Notes under the pieces: model-generated | What the model was told of the DNA's origin: nothing | The model's input: the letters and a program-made list of their open reading frames with translations, nothing else | The model's database searches: none | DNA from: JALZVT01 sp039029135 | GTDB lineage: Bacteria; Pseudomonadota; Gammaproteobacteria; Pseudomonadales; Azotimanducaceae | NCBI GenBank assembly: GCA_039029135.1 | Contig: JBCCGT010000002.1 | Location: 62,001 to 126,000 of the forward strand | Direction of reading: 5' to 3' | Length of the DNA: 64,000 nt | Translations under genes and position numbers: made by a program | Shown: positions 9,482 through 18,210 of the stretch, piece after piece | Position numbering within the stretch: position 1 is the stretch's first letter | Layout: every line of letters begins with the position of its first letter

Positions 9482-11439
9482 GCCGCCGCCTCCTGCGGCG
9501 CGAACGCGGCCCGACGGCCGAGCGCGCGGGCGCGCAGCCGGCGATAGCGGGCATCGCCCAGCGCAAGCAGGCCGCCGAATGCCATCGCCAGGGCACCCAG
9601 CCAGACCCAGCGCACGAAGGGCTTGCGCTGCACGCGCACGGCCCAGGCGGCACCCTCGAGCGGCTCGCCCAGCGAGATGTAGAGATCGCGCAAGAGACCC
9701 GGCTCGATCGCCGCCTCGGTCATGACCTGATTGCGCACGCCGTAGCGACGTTTTTCCGGCCGCAGCTCGAAGTAGTCGCCGCCCTCGACAACGCCGAAGC
9801 GGCCCTGATCGGCGACGTAGTTGGGACCCTGCACGCGAGCGACGCCCAGAAACTCGACGCTGATGCCACCCGCATCGAGCACCTGACCGGGCGCCATCTC
9901 GAGATCTTTCTCGAACGAATAGTGGCTGGTCAACACCACGCCGATGATGCTGACCGCGAAGCCCACATGGGCGATGTTCTGGCCCCACCAGGCGGCCGGC
10001 GGGCGGCCGGCACGCAGGCGCCGCACCGCGTCGGCGCCGTGGGTGATGAGGATCCACAGTGCGAGCCCGAGCCCGAGCGCGACCGGCAGCGTCACCGCGC
10101 CGACGACAATGAGCGGCAGTACGACGCCGAGGGCCGCGCTGAGAGCGCCCAGCCGCAGCGCCTGACCCAGCACCCGTTCGCGCGGCGTGGACTTCCACAG
10201 CGTCATCGACGACAGGCCAAGCGCCACCGCGAGCAGCGCCATCAGGGGCAGAAACAGCTTGTTGAAATAAGGCGGGCCGACGCTGATCTTGGCGCCGTCC
10301 ATGAGGGCCTCGTAGCCGATGGGCGCGAGCGTGCCGAACAGCACGGTCGCCATGGAGACGACGAGCAGCAGGTTGTTGACCAGCAGCATCAGTTCGCGCG
10401 ACAGCCCGCCGAAGCGCGCGCCCGAGCGCAGCGTCGGCGCGCGCAGCGCGTACAGCAGCAGCGAACCGCCGATCACCAGTACGAGAAAACCGAGGATGTA
10501 CAAACCCCGCGTCGGGTCCACGGCGAACGCGTGCACGGACGTGAGCACCCCGCTGCGGACGATGAAGGCGCCCAGCAGCGACAGCGAAAACGCCGCCAGC
10601 GCCAACAGCACCGTCCAGCTCTTGAACAGGCCGCGCTTCTCGGTCACGGACAGCGAATGGATGAGCGCGGTGCCGACCAGCCAGGGCATGAAGGACGCGT
10701 TCTCGACCGGATCCCAAAACCACCAGCCGCCCCAGCCCAGCTCGTAGTAAGCCCACCAGCTGCCGAGTGCGATCCCGAGGGTCAAAAATGCCCAGGCAAC
10801 GTTGGTCCAGGGCCGCGCCCAGCGGGCCCAGGTGGCGTCCATGCGACCGCCGAGCAGCGCCGCGATCGCGAAAGCGAAGGCAACCGAGAAACCGACGTAG
10901 CCGGTATAGAGCATCGGCGGATGGACGATCAGCCCGAAGTCCTGCAGCAGCGGATTGAGGTCGCCGCCGTCGAGCGGTGCGAGCGGGAGCAGACGCTCGA
11001 ATGGGTTACTCGCTAGCAGCAGGAACAACAGGAAACCGAGATTGAGCAGCCCCATGACGCCGAGCACGCGGGCCTTGAATTGCACGGGCATCTCCGCCCC
11101 GCTCGCGGCGACGGCCGACGTCCACAGCGCCATGATGAAGGTCCACAGCAGGAACGAGCCTTCGTGCGCGCCCCACAGCGCGCTCACCTTGAATTGCCAG
11201 GGCAGCGCGGTGTTCGAGTTGCTGGCCACATAGGCGACGCTGAAGTCATCCACCAGGAAGGCATGCAGCAGCGCGCAGAAGCTGACGAGCACGAGCGCGG
11301 TGACGCCGTGCACCGGCGCGCCGATCACGCGCAGCAGGCGCTGATCCTGGCGCCAGGCCCCGATCAGGGCGCAGCCGGCCAGCAGCGCAGCGAGCCCCGC
11401 GGCCAGCACCAACGCGAAGTGCCCCAGCTCGGGGATCAT
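9478..11439 (-). CDS. ccmF: Haem lyase subunit CcmF
   Basis: Large polytopic membrane protein of the haem lyase that, with CcmH and CcmI, transfers haem from CcmE to apocytochrome c. The protein has 653 residues, the usual length, with about 14-15 hydrophobic helices. The tryptophan-rich WWD haem-handling motif reads WGGWWFWDPVENASFMPWL (about residues 230-250). Conserved histidines include those in WGAHEGS, IVHPPMLY and the VHAF region. The ATG at 11439 overlaps the ccmE stop (ATGA), and the stop overlaps ccmG. Confidence 0.97.
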   Translation of the reverse strand: MIPELGHFALVLAAGLAALLAGCALIGAWRQDQRLLRVIGAPVHGVTALVLVSFCALLHAFLVDDFSVAYVASNSNTALPWQFKVSALWGAHEGSFLLWTFIMALWTSAVAASGAEMPVQFKARVLGVMGLLNLGFLLFLLLASNPFERLLPLAPLDGGDLNPLLQDFGLIVHPPMLYTGYVGFSVAFAFAIAALLGGRMDATWARWARPWTNVAWAFLTLGIALGSWWAYYELGWGGWWFWDPVENASFMPWLVGTALIHSLSVTEKRGLFKSWTVLLALAAFSLSLLGAFIVRSGVLTSVHAFAVDPTRGLYILGFLVLVIGGSLLLYALRAPTLRSGARFGGLSRELMLLVNNLLLVVSMATVLFGTLAPIGYEALMDGAKISVGPPYFNKLFLPLMALLAVALGLSSMTLWKSTPRERVLGQALRLGALSAALGVVLPLIVVGAVTLPVALGLGLALWILITHGADAVRRLRAGRPPAAWWGQNIAHVGFAVSIIGVVLTSHYSFEKDLEMAPGQVLDAGGISVEFLGVARVQGPNYVADQGRFGVVEGGDYFELRPEKRRYGVRNQVMTEAAIEPGLLRDLYISLGEPLEGAAWAVRVQRKPFVRWVWLGALAMAFGGLLALGDARYRRLRARALGRRAAFAPQEAAA

Positions 11440-11894
11440 CCGTCGCTGCCCTCCCCGGCCGTCAACTCGGGATCCGTGTTCGCGGCCATGTCGGCCAGTT
11501 CAGGCGGCATGTACTTTTCATCGTGTTTGGCGAGCACCTGCTGGGCGACGAAGACGCCGTCCGCGCCGAGCTCGCCGGTCGCGAGTATGCCCTGACCCTC
11601 GCGGAACAGATCGGGCAGGATGCCGCGATAGCGCACGGTGAATTCCGCGCCCGCGCGATCGGTCAGCACGAAGGCCACCGCCAGGTCGGCGCCGCGCTCA
11701 ACGCTGCCTTCCAGCACCATGCCGCCCGCGCGTATGCGTTTCTCGACTGGGGCTTTGCCGGCGACGATGTCCGCCGGCGGATAGAACAGATCGATGTTCT
11801 CCTGCAGGGCGAGCAGCAGGAAACCGACCACGGCCGCGGCGCCGAGAAACAGGAAGCCGATCGTGAATAGCCGCTGACGTCGGTGCGCCTTCAC
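11436..11894 (-). CDS. ccmE: Haem chaperone CcmE
   Basis: Periplasmic haem chaperone that binds haem covalently through a histidine and hands it to CcmF. The protein has 152 residues: a basic N-terminus, one membrane anchor (about 10-30) and a beta-barrel OB-fold domain. The family motif LAKHDEKYMPPE contains the haem-linking His124 and axial Tyr128. I start at GTG 11894, which overlaps the ccmD stop as GTGA; longer in-frame extensions run through ccmD sequence and are rejected. The acidic C-terminal tail is ordinary for CcmE. Confidence 0.95.
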   Translation of the reverse strand: MKAHRRQRLFTIGFLFLGAAAVVGFLLLALQENIDLFYPPADIVAGKAPVEKRIRAGGMVLEGSVERGADLAVAFVLTDRAGAEFTVRYRGILPDLFREGQGILATGELGADGVFVAQQVLAKHDEKYMPPELADMAANTDPELTAGEGSDG

Positions 11895-12178
11895 GAATGG
11901 TCTCCGGCCAGCGCCTGCGTAGTGGCGGTCCGCGGCTGCGTACTCGACGCCTGCGGAGCTGCATCGGGAGCCGGCTGCGGGGCGGTTTGCGATGCGCCCG
12001 TCTGACGCGCGCTCTGGCGCCGGTGCTGGGCACCAAGCTGGGTCAGCGTCTGCCGCGAGGCGACGCGGGCAACGACGACCAGCGCCGCCAGCACGCCCCA
12101 GGTCGCACCGTAAGCAAGCCACACGTAGAGCGCGTGGCCGCCCATCGCGAAAAACTCGGCCGCGGATTCGAAAGCCAT
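11891..12178 (-). CDS. ccmD: Haem exporter protein CcmD (long C-terminal tail)
   Basis: Small membrane protein that helps release holo-CcmE from the CcmABC complex. It has 95 residues with one membrane helix (YVWLAYGATWGVLAALVVVARV, about 18-38) and the usual cytoplasmic arginine-rich stretch. The Gln/Ala/Thr/Pro-rich tail (about 50-95) makes it longer than the 60-75 residues common in the family. The ATG at 12178 shares one base with the ccmC stop, and the stop overlaps the ccmE GTG. Identity rests on position between ccmC and ccmE plus size and topology, since CcmD is poorly conserved. Confidence 0.87.
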   Translation of the reverse strand: MAFESAAEFFAMGGHALYVWLAYGATWGVLAALVVVARVASRQTLTQLGAQHRRQSARQTGASQTAPQPAPDAAPQASSTQPRTATTQALAGDHS

Positions 12179-12927
12179 CAGGTGACCAGCTCCCTGACCC
12201 AGCGCGCGCCCGACTCCTGGCGCAGGATTCCGGTGCGCACCCGCAGCAGCAGCAGGTAAGCGAAGAAAAGGTAGAACGCCAGGATATTCAGCAGCAGCGG
12301 CAGGTACATGCTGGCCGGCATCGCGGGGCGCTTACCGACGGACAGACTGCTCACCTGATGCATGGTGTTCCACCACTCCACCGAGTACTTGATGATCGGT
12401 ATGTTGATCGCGCCGACGATGGCCAGCACGGCGCAGGCACGGCCGGCGGCCTCGGCCCGCGGAATCGACTGGCGCAGCGCGAAGAGCGCGAAATACAGAA
12501 ACAGCAGCACCAACGTCGACACGGTGCGCGCGTCGCTGACCCACCAGGCACCCCAGGTGGGGCGTCCCCAGACCGCGCCGGAAAACAGCGCGAGCGCGGT
12601 AATCGCCATGCCCACGGGCACCGCGGCTTGCGCGACCACGTCGGCCATCTTCATCCGCCAGACCAGCAGTACCACCCCCGCGGTGGCCAGCAGCAGAAAG
12701 CAGGACTGCGACAGCAGCGCCGTCGGCACGTGCACAAACATGATCCGGTAGCTGTTGCCCTGCTGGTAGTCGGCGGGGGCGATGGCAAGCCCCCAGACGC
12801 TGCCACACACCAGCAGCGCGGCGGCACCCCAGCCCAGAAAACGCAGCCAGGACGCGCTGTTCAGATACAGCCAGCGCGGCGAGCCGAGCTGATGCCAAAA
12901 CCTTTTCAACCGTGCCGTGAGGGTCAC
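12178..12927 (-). CDS. ccmC: Haem transporter subunit CcmC
   Basis: Polytopic membrane protein that loads haem onto CcmE. The 249-residue length is typical and there are six hydrophobic helices. The WWD motif reads WGRPTWGAWWVSDAR (about residues 120-135), and two conserved histidines lie in FVHVP and TMHQ. The start is GTG at 12927, preceded by GGGGAC 5 nt upstream. A 141 bp gap separates it from ccmB; I see no gene in the gap, and it may hold an internal ribosome-loading region or weak promoter. Confidence 0.95.
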   Translation of the reverse strand: MTLTARLKRFWHQLGSPRWLYLNSASWLRFLGWGAAALLVCGSVWGLAIAPADYQQGNSYRIMFVHVPTALLSQSCFLLLATAGVVLLVWRMKMADVVAQAAVPVGMAITALALFSGAVWGRPTWGAWWVSDARTVSTLVLLFLYFALFALRQSIPRAEAAGRACAVLAIVGAINIPIIKYSVEWWNTMHQVSSLSVGKRPAMPASMYLPLLLNILAFYLFFAYLLLLRVRTGILRQESGARWVRELVT

Positions 12928-13068
12928 GCGTTGTCCCCTGCAGCGCCGCCCGCAAAACGGCGCCAGTGTGATCGTTCAGACCATCGACCACGAGCCATGT
13001 CTTTGGTTCGTCGTCGGCAGCCCCCGCGTCCCCACCGATCTTCGTGTGCCCGCGGCACCCGAAATCCC

Positions 13069-13737
13069 CTAGTGCTCGACAGCGATGCGCAGCGCGGCCG
13101 CAATCGCAAACGGTGCAAGCGTCACACTCGCAGCGAGCAGTGCGCACAATATCAAGAGCGGAAAGGCGGGCGAACCCCCGAAGCCCCCGGACTGAGACGC
13201 GGCAGCACCAAAAATGAGAACTGGTACATATAACGGCAATATCAATAGCGCGATCAGCAGGCCGCCGCGGTTCGCACCCAATGTCAGCGCGGCGCCGATG
13301 CCGGCGAGCAGCGCGAGCGTGGGCGTGCCGAGCATGAGTGCGAGCAGTAGGTCACCGAGCTGCGCTACGGGTAGGCTCAGCATCAGCGCCGCCAGCGGCG
13401 CGACTGCAATCAGCGGCAAGCCGGTGAGCAGCCAGTGGGCCAGCGCCTTGCCCAACACCGCGAGATACAGCGGCCGCGCCTCCAGCACAAGCTGCTCAAG
13501 GCTGCCGTCGCCATGATCCTGCTGGTACATCGCCTCGACGCCCAGCAGCGTCGCGAGCAGCGCCAGTATCCACACCACGCCCGGCGCGAGCCCGGAAAGC
13601 AGCGCGGGGTCTGGCCCCACGCCCATCGGAAAGAGCGCGATCACCAGCAGAAAGAAAGCTAGCGGGTTGACGATATCGCCCGGCGCCCGCAGCAGCGCCC
13701 GCAGATCCCGCCGCAGCTGGGTGGCGAACGGACTCAC
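13069..13737 (-). CDS. ccmB: Haem exporter permease CcmB
   Basis: Membrane subunit of the CcmAB ABC complex that drives release of haem-loaded CcmE. The protein has 222 residues and about six membrane helices. It contains the CcmB-type N-terminal cytoplasmic segment LRRDLRALLRAPGDIVNPLAFFL and the loop EAMYQQDHGDGSLEQLVL. I start at GTG 13737, which overlaps the ccmA stop as GTGA. The longer open frame upstream only reads through ccmA. Confidence 0.94.
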   Translation of the reverse strand: MSPFATQLRRDLRALLRAPGDIVNPLAFFLLVIALFPMGVGPDPALLSGLAPGVVWILALLATLLGVEAMYQQDHGDGSLEQLVLEARPLYLAVLGKALAHWLLTGLPLIAVAPLAALMLSLPVAQLGDLLLALMLGTPTLALLAGIGAALTLGANRGGLLIALLILPLYVPVLIFGAAASQSGGFGGSPAFPLLILCALLAASVTLAPFAIAAALRIAVEH

Positions 13738-14306
13738 AGCGTCAGCGTCCGCGCCGGGACCGAACTGAGGCTCTGGTGGGTAGCGCAGATCGCCGCGCCG
13801 CCGCCGCGCGCGTGCGCGCCGAGCAGGGCTTCCACCAGCGCGATGCCGGCCTCGTCGAGCGCGGTAAAAGGCTCGTCCAGCAGCCACAGCGGCCGCGGCC
13901 GCAGCAGCAGTCCGGCCAGCGCGACCCGGCGCAGCTGGCCGGCGGACAGCGCGTCGCAGCCGAGCGGTTCGAAGCCGGCCAGCCCGACGCGCTCCAGCGT
14001 CGACGCGATCTGCTCGATGTCCGCCGTGCCTGCTAGGCGCGCAAGGTAGATCAGGTTGTCGGCGACGCACAGCCTGGGATTGATGCCGGGCTTATGTCCG
14101 AGATACGTAAAGGGGGCGACGCTCAGCTCACCCTCGTAGTCCGGGTATAGCCCGGCGAGGATGCGCAGCAGGGTGGACTTACCCGCGCCGTTCGGGCCGC
14201 GCAGCTCCAGAATCTCGCCGGGTTCGAGCGCCAGGTCCAGACCCGAAAACAGCGCCCGCGCGTCGCGCTCGCAGCGCAGTCCGCTGGCGTTGACGAGCGG
14301 CTCCAT
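13734..14306 (-). CDS. ccmA: Haem exporter ATPase CcmA
   Basis: ATP-binding subunit of the cytochrome c maturation ABC complex, cytoplasmic and paired with CcmB. The 190-residue protein is a short ABC ATPase typical of CcmA. Walker A is GPNGAGKS (37-44), the signature LSAGQLRRVALA, Walker B PLWLLDEP, and the switch histidine lies in ATHQ. First gene of the ccmABCDEFGHI operon. It begins 11 bp downstream of ppnN, so the operon may be read through from ppnN. Confidence 0.95.
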   Translation of the reverse strand: MEPLVNASGLRCERDARALFSGLDLALEPGEILELRGPNGAGKSTLLRILAGLYPDYEGELSVAPFTYLGHKPGINPRLCVADNLIYLARLAGTADIEQIASTLERVGLAGFEPLGCDALSAGQLRRVALAGLLLRPRPLWLLDEPFTALDEAGIALVEALLGAHARGGGAAICATHQSLSSVPARTLTL

Positions 14307-14317
14307 ACTCGCGCGAG

Positions 14318-15772
14318 TCAGGTCGACACGACCCGATAGCTAGGAACGTAGGTGGTGCCAGGCAGCTTCATGCGGCCCTGCTCGACGAACGCCTGCAGCA
14401 GGCGGTCGAGGGCGCTCGCGATCGTCGGCTCACAGCGTATCTCCAGCGGGCCGTCGCGCCGCACGAGCTCTATGCCTTCGGCCTTGACGTTGGCACAGAC
14501 GATCGCCGAGAAGATGCGCCGCAGGTTGACGGCCCGCTCGTGGACCGGCATATCGAAGGACAGCGCGAGCTGCCTGACGCTGTCGTGGGTGACCTCGAAC
14601 GGCAGCTGGTGGCCCTCGGGGATCTTCAACTTCCAGTTAAAGTAGAAGGCGTCGCCCGTACGGCGGCGCTGGTTGCGTACGTCGCGAATGCCGCGCGCCA
14701 TCCGTCGCGCGACCCGCAGCGGATCGTCCACGATGACCTTGTAGTAGCGCCGCGCCTCGTCGCCGAGCACGGTCACCAGCATCTCGTCGAGCTGTTCGAA
14801 ATAGGCGGCGCTCGACGCCGGACCGGTGAAGATCAGCGGCAGCTCGATATCGGCGTTGTCGGGATCCATGAGGATGCCGAGCAGATAGAGGATTTCCTCG
14901 GCAGTGCCCGCGCCGCCGGGAAAGACCACGATGCCGTGTCCCATGCGCACGAACGCTTCGAGACGCTTTTCGATGTCGGGCATGATCACGAGATGGTTGA
15001 CCATCGGGTTCGGCGATTCGGCCGCGATGATCTGCGGCTCGGTCAGGCCGATGTAGCGCGGGGACCGGTGGCGCTGTTTGCTGTGCCCGACCGAGGCGCC
15101 CTTCATCGGTCCCTTCATCGCGCCCGGACCGCACCCGGTGCAGATGTCGAGCCCGCGCAGACCGAGGTGATAGCCAACCTGCTTGGTGTAGTCGTATTCG
15201 TGCCGGGAAATCGAATGACCGCCCCAGCAGACCACCAGATTGGGTCGCAGATCGGGATCCAGCACCCGGGCGTGGCGCAGCACGTGAAAGACCGCGTCTG
15301 TGATGCCGCGGCTGTCGCTCAGATCATAGCGCGGCGTGTTCTCGATCTGGGTGCCGACGTGGACGATGTCGCGCAGCACCGAAAACAGGTGCTCGCGCAC
15401 GCCCTCGATCATGCGCCCTTCGACGAAGGCCGCGGCGGGCGCGTTGTGCAGGGTCAGCTTCAACCCGCGGGTGCGCCGCGTGCAGTCGATACGAAAGTCA
15501 TCGTGGCGCGCGAACAGCGCGCTCGCGTCGTCTTCCTCGACGCCCGTGTTCAACACGGCCAGCGCGCAGCGCCGAAAGGTCTCGAACATTTCCGTGTGAT
15601 CGGCGCTGCCCGACGACGAGGTCAGAACCTCGATTTCACGCTGCGACAGCACCTCGAGCGTGCCACGCGGTGCGACCGAGGTGTTTACCTTCTGCCGGCG
15701 TCCGTTCCCTTTATCAGCGGCGGGACCGGTATTCGCGGTCGTCGGTTCACTGCTCTGCGAAGACTTACCCAT
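14318..15772 (-). CDS. ppnN: Pyrimidine/purine nucleotide 5'-monophosphate nucleosidase PpnN (YgdH)
   Basis: Cytoplasmic enzyme that cleaves nucleoside monophosphates to base and ribose 5-phosphate; in E. coli it is stimulated by (p)ppGpp. The 484-residue length is close to the family's (about 454), with a Ser/Thr/Asn-rich N-terminal extension of about 30 residues. The LOG-fold core carries TGCGPGAMKGPMKGA, the conserved SPNPMVNHLVIMPDIEKRLE segment and the LOG motif PGGAGTAEEILYLLGI. The C-terminal domain matches the PpnN-specific region. A TonB-dependent receptor lies 44 bp upstream and ccmA 11 bp downstream. Confidence 0.93.
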   Translation of the reverse strand: MGKSSQSSEPTTANTGPAADKGNGRRQKVNTSVAPRGTLEVLSQREIEVLTSSSGSADHTEMFETFRRCALAVLNTGVEEDDASALFARHDDFRIDCTRRTRGLKLTLHNAPAAAFVEGRMIEGVREHLFSVLRDIVHVGTQIENTPRYDLSDSRGITDAVFHVLRHARVLDPDLRPNLVVCWGGHSISRHEYDYTKQVGYHLGLRGLDICTGCGPGAMKGPMKGASVGHSKQRHRSPRYIGLTEPQIIAAESPNPMVNHLVIMPDIEKRLEAFVRMGHGIVVFPGGAGTAEEILYLLGILMDPDNADIELPLIFTGPASSAAYFEQLDEMLVTVLGDEARRYYKVIVDDPLRVARRMARGIRDVRNQRRRTGDAFYFNWKLKIPEGHQLPFEVTHDSVRQLALSFDMPVHERAVNLRRIFSAIVCANVKAEGIELVRRDGPLEIRCEPTIASALDRLLQAFVEQGRMKLPGTTYVPSYRVVST

Positions 15773-15816
15773 AGCTCATCAACCAACCATGTGTCGGCGG
15801 CGAGGTGCCGCCGCAT

Positions 15817-17925
15817 TCAGCCGCGCCACTCGACGCCGAGATACAGTTGTCGCGGCAGCGCAGGAAAATAGCGATAGCTGCCGAACGCGAAGTCCGCTCG
15901 GTCCGCATACTCTTCATCCAACACGTTAAGCACCCGCGCGAATACGCGCAGACGCTCGGAAACCCGGTAATCCCCGCGCCAGTGCACGACGACGTGGCCA
16001 TCGTAGCGCGCGGTGTTGGCCGCGTTGATGAAATGCTCGTCGATGCCTGTGACCTCCAGTTCGCTGCGCAGCCTGTCATGCGCGTAGATCCAGCGCACGC
16101 TGCCGAGCCAGCGCGGCGCCGTGTCGACTGTATCCCCGTCCTCGATCGGCTCGCGCCCGAACGTACCGCTGAAGTCGTACTTGTGACGGCCGAAGGCGAG
16201 CGTGGTCGCAAGGCTGTTGCGCGGCAGAAATTGCCAGCGCCAGTCAAGCTCGATACCGAACGAGCGCGTTTTGCCATCACTGACGTTGAACCCATCGGCA
16301 TCGCGAAAGATGAGGTCGCGCGTTCGATCCGTATAGACCGCAAGATGCACGTCGCGGTGACGTATACCGGCCTCGAACTGCCAGAGTCGTTCGCTGTCGA
16401 TGTCGGCCAGCGACTGACCGTTCTGCAGCCGATACAGCTCGGTTGCCTGCGGCGGGCGAAAACCGGTCGCGACGCTCGCATAGGCCAGCGTGTCGTCATC
16501 CACCTGCACCTCGACGCCGAGCCGACCGGCCACGTTCGTGTAATCGTCCTCGCGTGAGGCGGGCCGAGTGTAGAGACAGCCGCCGAAGCCGCAGGCCGTG
16601 CCGTCCTCGCGCAGATTGCCTGTGCTCGCGTTGTTGGTGTAATCGTAGTTCAGAAATTCGACTCGCAGGCTCCCGACCAGTCGCACCGCGTCGGTGAGCG
16701 CGTAGCCCGCATCGGCGAACGCCGCAGCCATGAAGCTGTCGACGTCGTAGTCGTAGTGCAATCCCGTCGGGCGCGTGGCAACGAGAAACGCGGAGCCGAC
16801 GGTCGGGCCCGCCTGGTCCTGCAGGAGCGAGCCGCTCATGAACTCCGTGTGCAGGCCCACAGACCAGTCGAGCGCAGCGCGCGCGCCCGACAGATCGATC
16901 ATCACGCCGCCGCTGGTCTGGTCGTTTTCCTCGAGCGGCTGGCCGGGAAGAAAGTGCTGCAGGAAAGTCATGCCCGAGCGACGCACGTATGGCGTGATGC
17001 CCAGGCGCCGCGAGTCCGCCAACTCGCGCTCGGCCCGCGTCGACAGGCGCAGGCTCCAGGCGTCCCGATAGGCTTCGGGGTTCGGGTTAGTGCGCCGCAG
17101 GTCATCGTCCTGGTAGGCCTCGAAGCCCCGCACGAAGCCGCCGGTCTCCTGGTTCAGCAGCGTCGCGGATAGCAGCGTATCGATCTGCCAGGCGCCGAGG
17201 CGCGCGCCGTGCAGCAGGCTGAACTTCTGCTGGCCGAATCCGGTGTCGTCCCGGTAGCCATTGGTCGAGGTGGAGTTGAAGCGCGCGTCGAGCGTCTGCA
17301 TGCCCTGCCGCACGGCACCCTCGGCGCGCACCTGATAGTAGTCGTAGGGACCGCCTTCCAGCGCCAGTCGAAAACCAGGCTCGCGCGCGGTCTGGCGCAC
17401 GTTGACGACGCCGTGCACGGCGTTGCCACCGTAAAGCGCGCCGGCCGGCCCGCGCAGGACCTCCAGTTCGCTCGCTTGCTCGATGTTCAGTTCGAACAAA
17501 TTGTTGACGTTACAGAAGCCGGCCGGCCGGATCGGCACGCCGTTTTCCAGCAGCAGAAACTCGCCGCAGGCGCCCGCGCCGGTGAGTACGCCGGAACGAA
17601 TCGCGGTGAGATGTTCCTGACCCGAGCCGCGCGATACCCAGGCGCCGGGCACGCGGGCGAAGGCTTCCTGGGGATGGCTGGGCCGCAGCAGTTCGAGCGC
17701 GTCGCGATCCAGCACGGTCACGGAGGCCGCGCCACCGACGCGCTGCGCCAGCGCGCTCGCCTCGACGACGATCTCTTCTTCGATTAGCCCGGATTCCGCC
17801 GCGCTCGCGGGCGCACAGACGCCCAGCCCCAACGCAGCCAGGGTCCAGATCATCGACCGAAAGGCAAGCTTGTGGCGCAAGAGCTTTGTCGGCGCTGGAT
17901 GTCGACGCCGCTGCGATGTGGGCAT
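15817..17925 (-). CDS. TonB-dependent outer-membrane receptor, substrate unknown
   Basis: Outer-membrane gated channel that uses TonB energy to import a scarce ligand. The protein has 702 residues. It has a signal peptide (MIWTLAALGLGVCAPASA-AES), a TonB-box-like EEIVVEA and a plug domain with SVTVLDRDALELL and LEVLRGPAGALYGGNAVHG. A 22-strand-type barrel ends in the aromatic terminus LYLGVEWRG. The plug holds two cysteines about 15 residues apart (GACGEF and GFCNVNN), and a barrel loop holds another pair (ACGFGGCLY). I chose ATG 17925; a TTG at 17949 would add 8 residues. No Fur box or cobalamin riboswitch was recognised upstream, so iron or B12 specificity is not supported. Confidence 0.85.
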   Translation of the reverse strand: MPTSQRRRHPAPTKLLRHKLAFRSMIWTLAALGLGVCAPASAAESGLIEEEIVVEASALAQRVGGAASVTVLDRDALELLRPSHPQEAFARVPGAWVSRGSGQEHLTAIRSGVLTGAGACGEFLLLENGVPIRPAGFCNVNNLFELNIEQASELEVLRGPAGALYGGNAVHGVVNVRQTAREPGFRLALEGGPYDYYQVRAEGAVRQGMQTLDARFNSTSTNGYRDDTGFGQQKFSLLHGARLGAWQIDTLLSATLLNQETGGFVRGFEAYQDDDLRRTNPNPEAYRDAWSLRLSTRAERELADSRRLGITPYVRRSGMTFLQHFLPGQPLEENDQTSGGVMIDLSGARAALDWSVGLHTEFMSGSLLQDQAGPTVGSAFLVATRPTGLHYDYDVDSFMAAAFADAGYALTDAVRLVGSLRVEFLNYDYTNNASTGNLREDGTACGFGGCLYTRPASREDDYTNVAGRLGVEVQVDDDTLAYASVATGFRPPQATELYRLQNGQSLADIDSERLWQFEAGIRHRDVHLAVYTDRTRDLIFRDADGFNVSDGKTRSFGIELDWRWQFLPRNSLATTLAFGRHKYDFSGTFGREPIEDGDTVDTAPRWLGSVRWIYAHDRLRSELEVTGIDEHFINAANTARYDGHVVVHWRGDYRVSERLRVFARVLNVLDEEYADRADFAFGSYRYFPALPRQLYLGVEWRG

Positions 17926-18210
17926 CTGCTGTCTATGTCTGATTTTCAACGCTCAACTACTCTCTCTCGACTGCTCTAAATGAACTGCTCTTGCTCAACT
18001 GCTCTCGGGTCCGCAGGTCCGCTCTGCGTCGCGCCACGTCGATCGTCGCGCACTTCACGGCGCTCGCGCCTAAAGCTGTTTCTACGCCGCCACGGCCCGC
18101 CGGGTGCCGGAGGCTAGCGGCTTTGTCGCAACCCGACAAGGTGGGTCAAGGCGGCGGCTCGGTCAACCGCGTCGCGTCGGCGAGGACTCCGCGCGGGTGC
18201 GCGACGCCTG
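17926..18210. other. Intergenic region between the surface-protein gene and the TonB receptor
   Basis: A 285 bp gap between two minus-strand genes. It contains a loose run of CTCAACTRCTCT-like repeats at about 17950-18005 (variants of AACTGCTCT recur four times), followed by GC-rich sequence. No open frame with family features, riboswitch core or terminator with a U-tract was recognised. Confidence 0.5.

Noticed and set aside
14540..15871. A 443-codon plus-strand open frame
   Set aside because: Antisense to ppnN, which has clear LOG-family motifs.
17926..18210. Cobalamin riboswitch upstream of the TonB-dependent receptor
   Set aside because: The conserved B12-box and kissing-loop sequences were not found on the minus strand.
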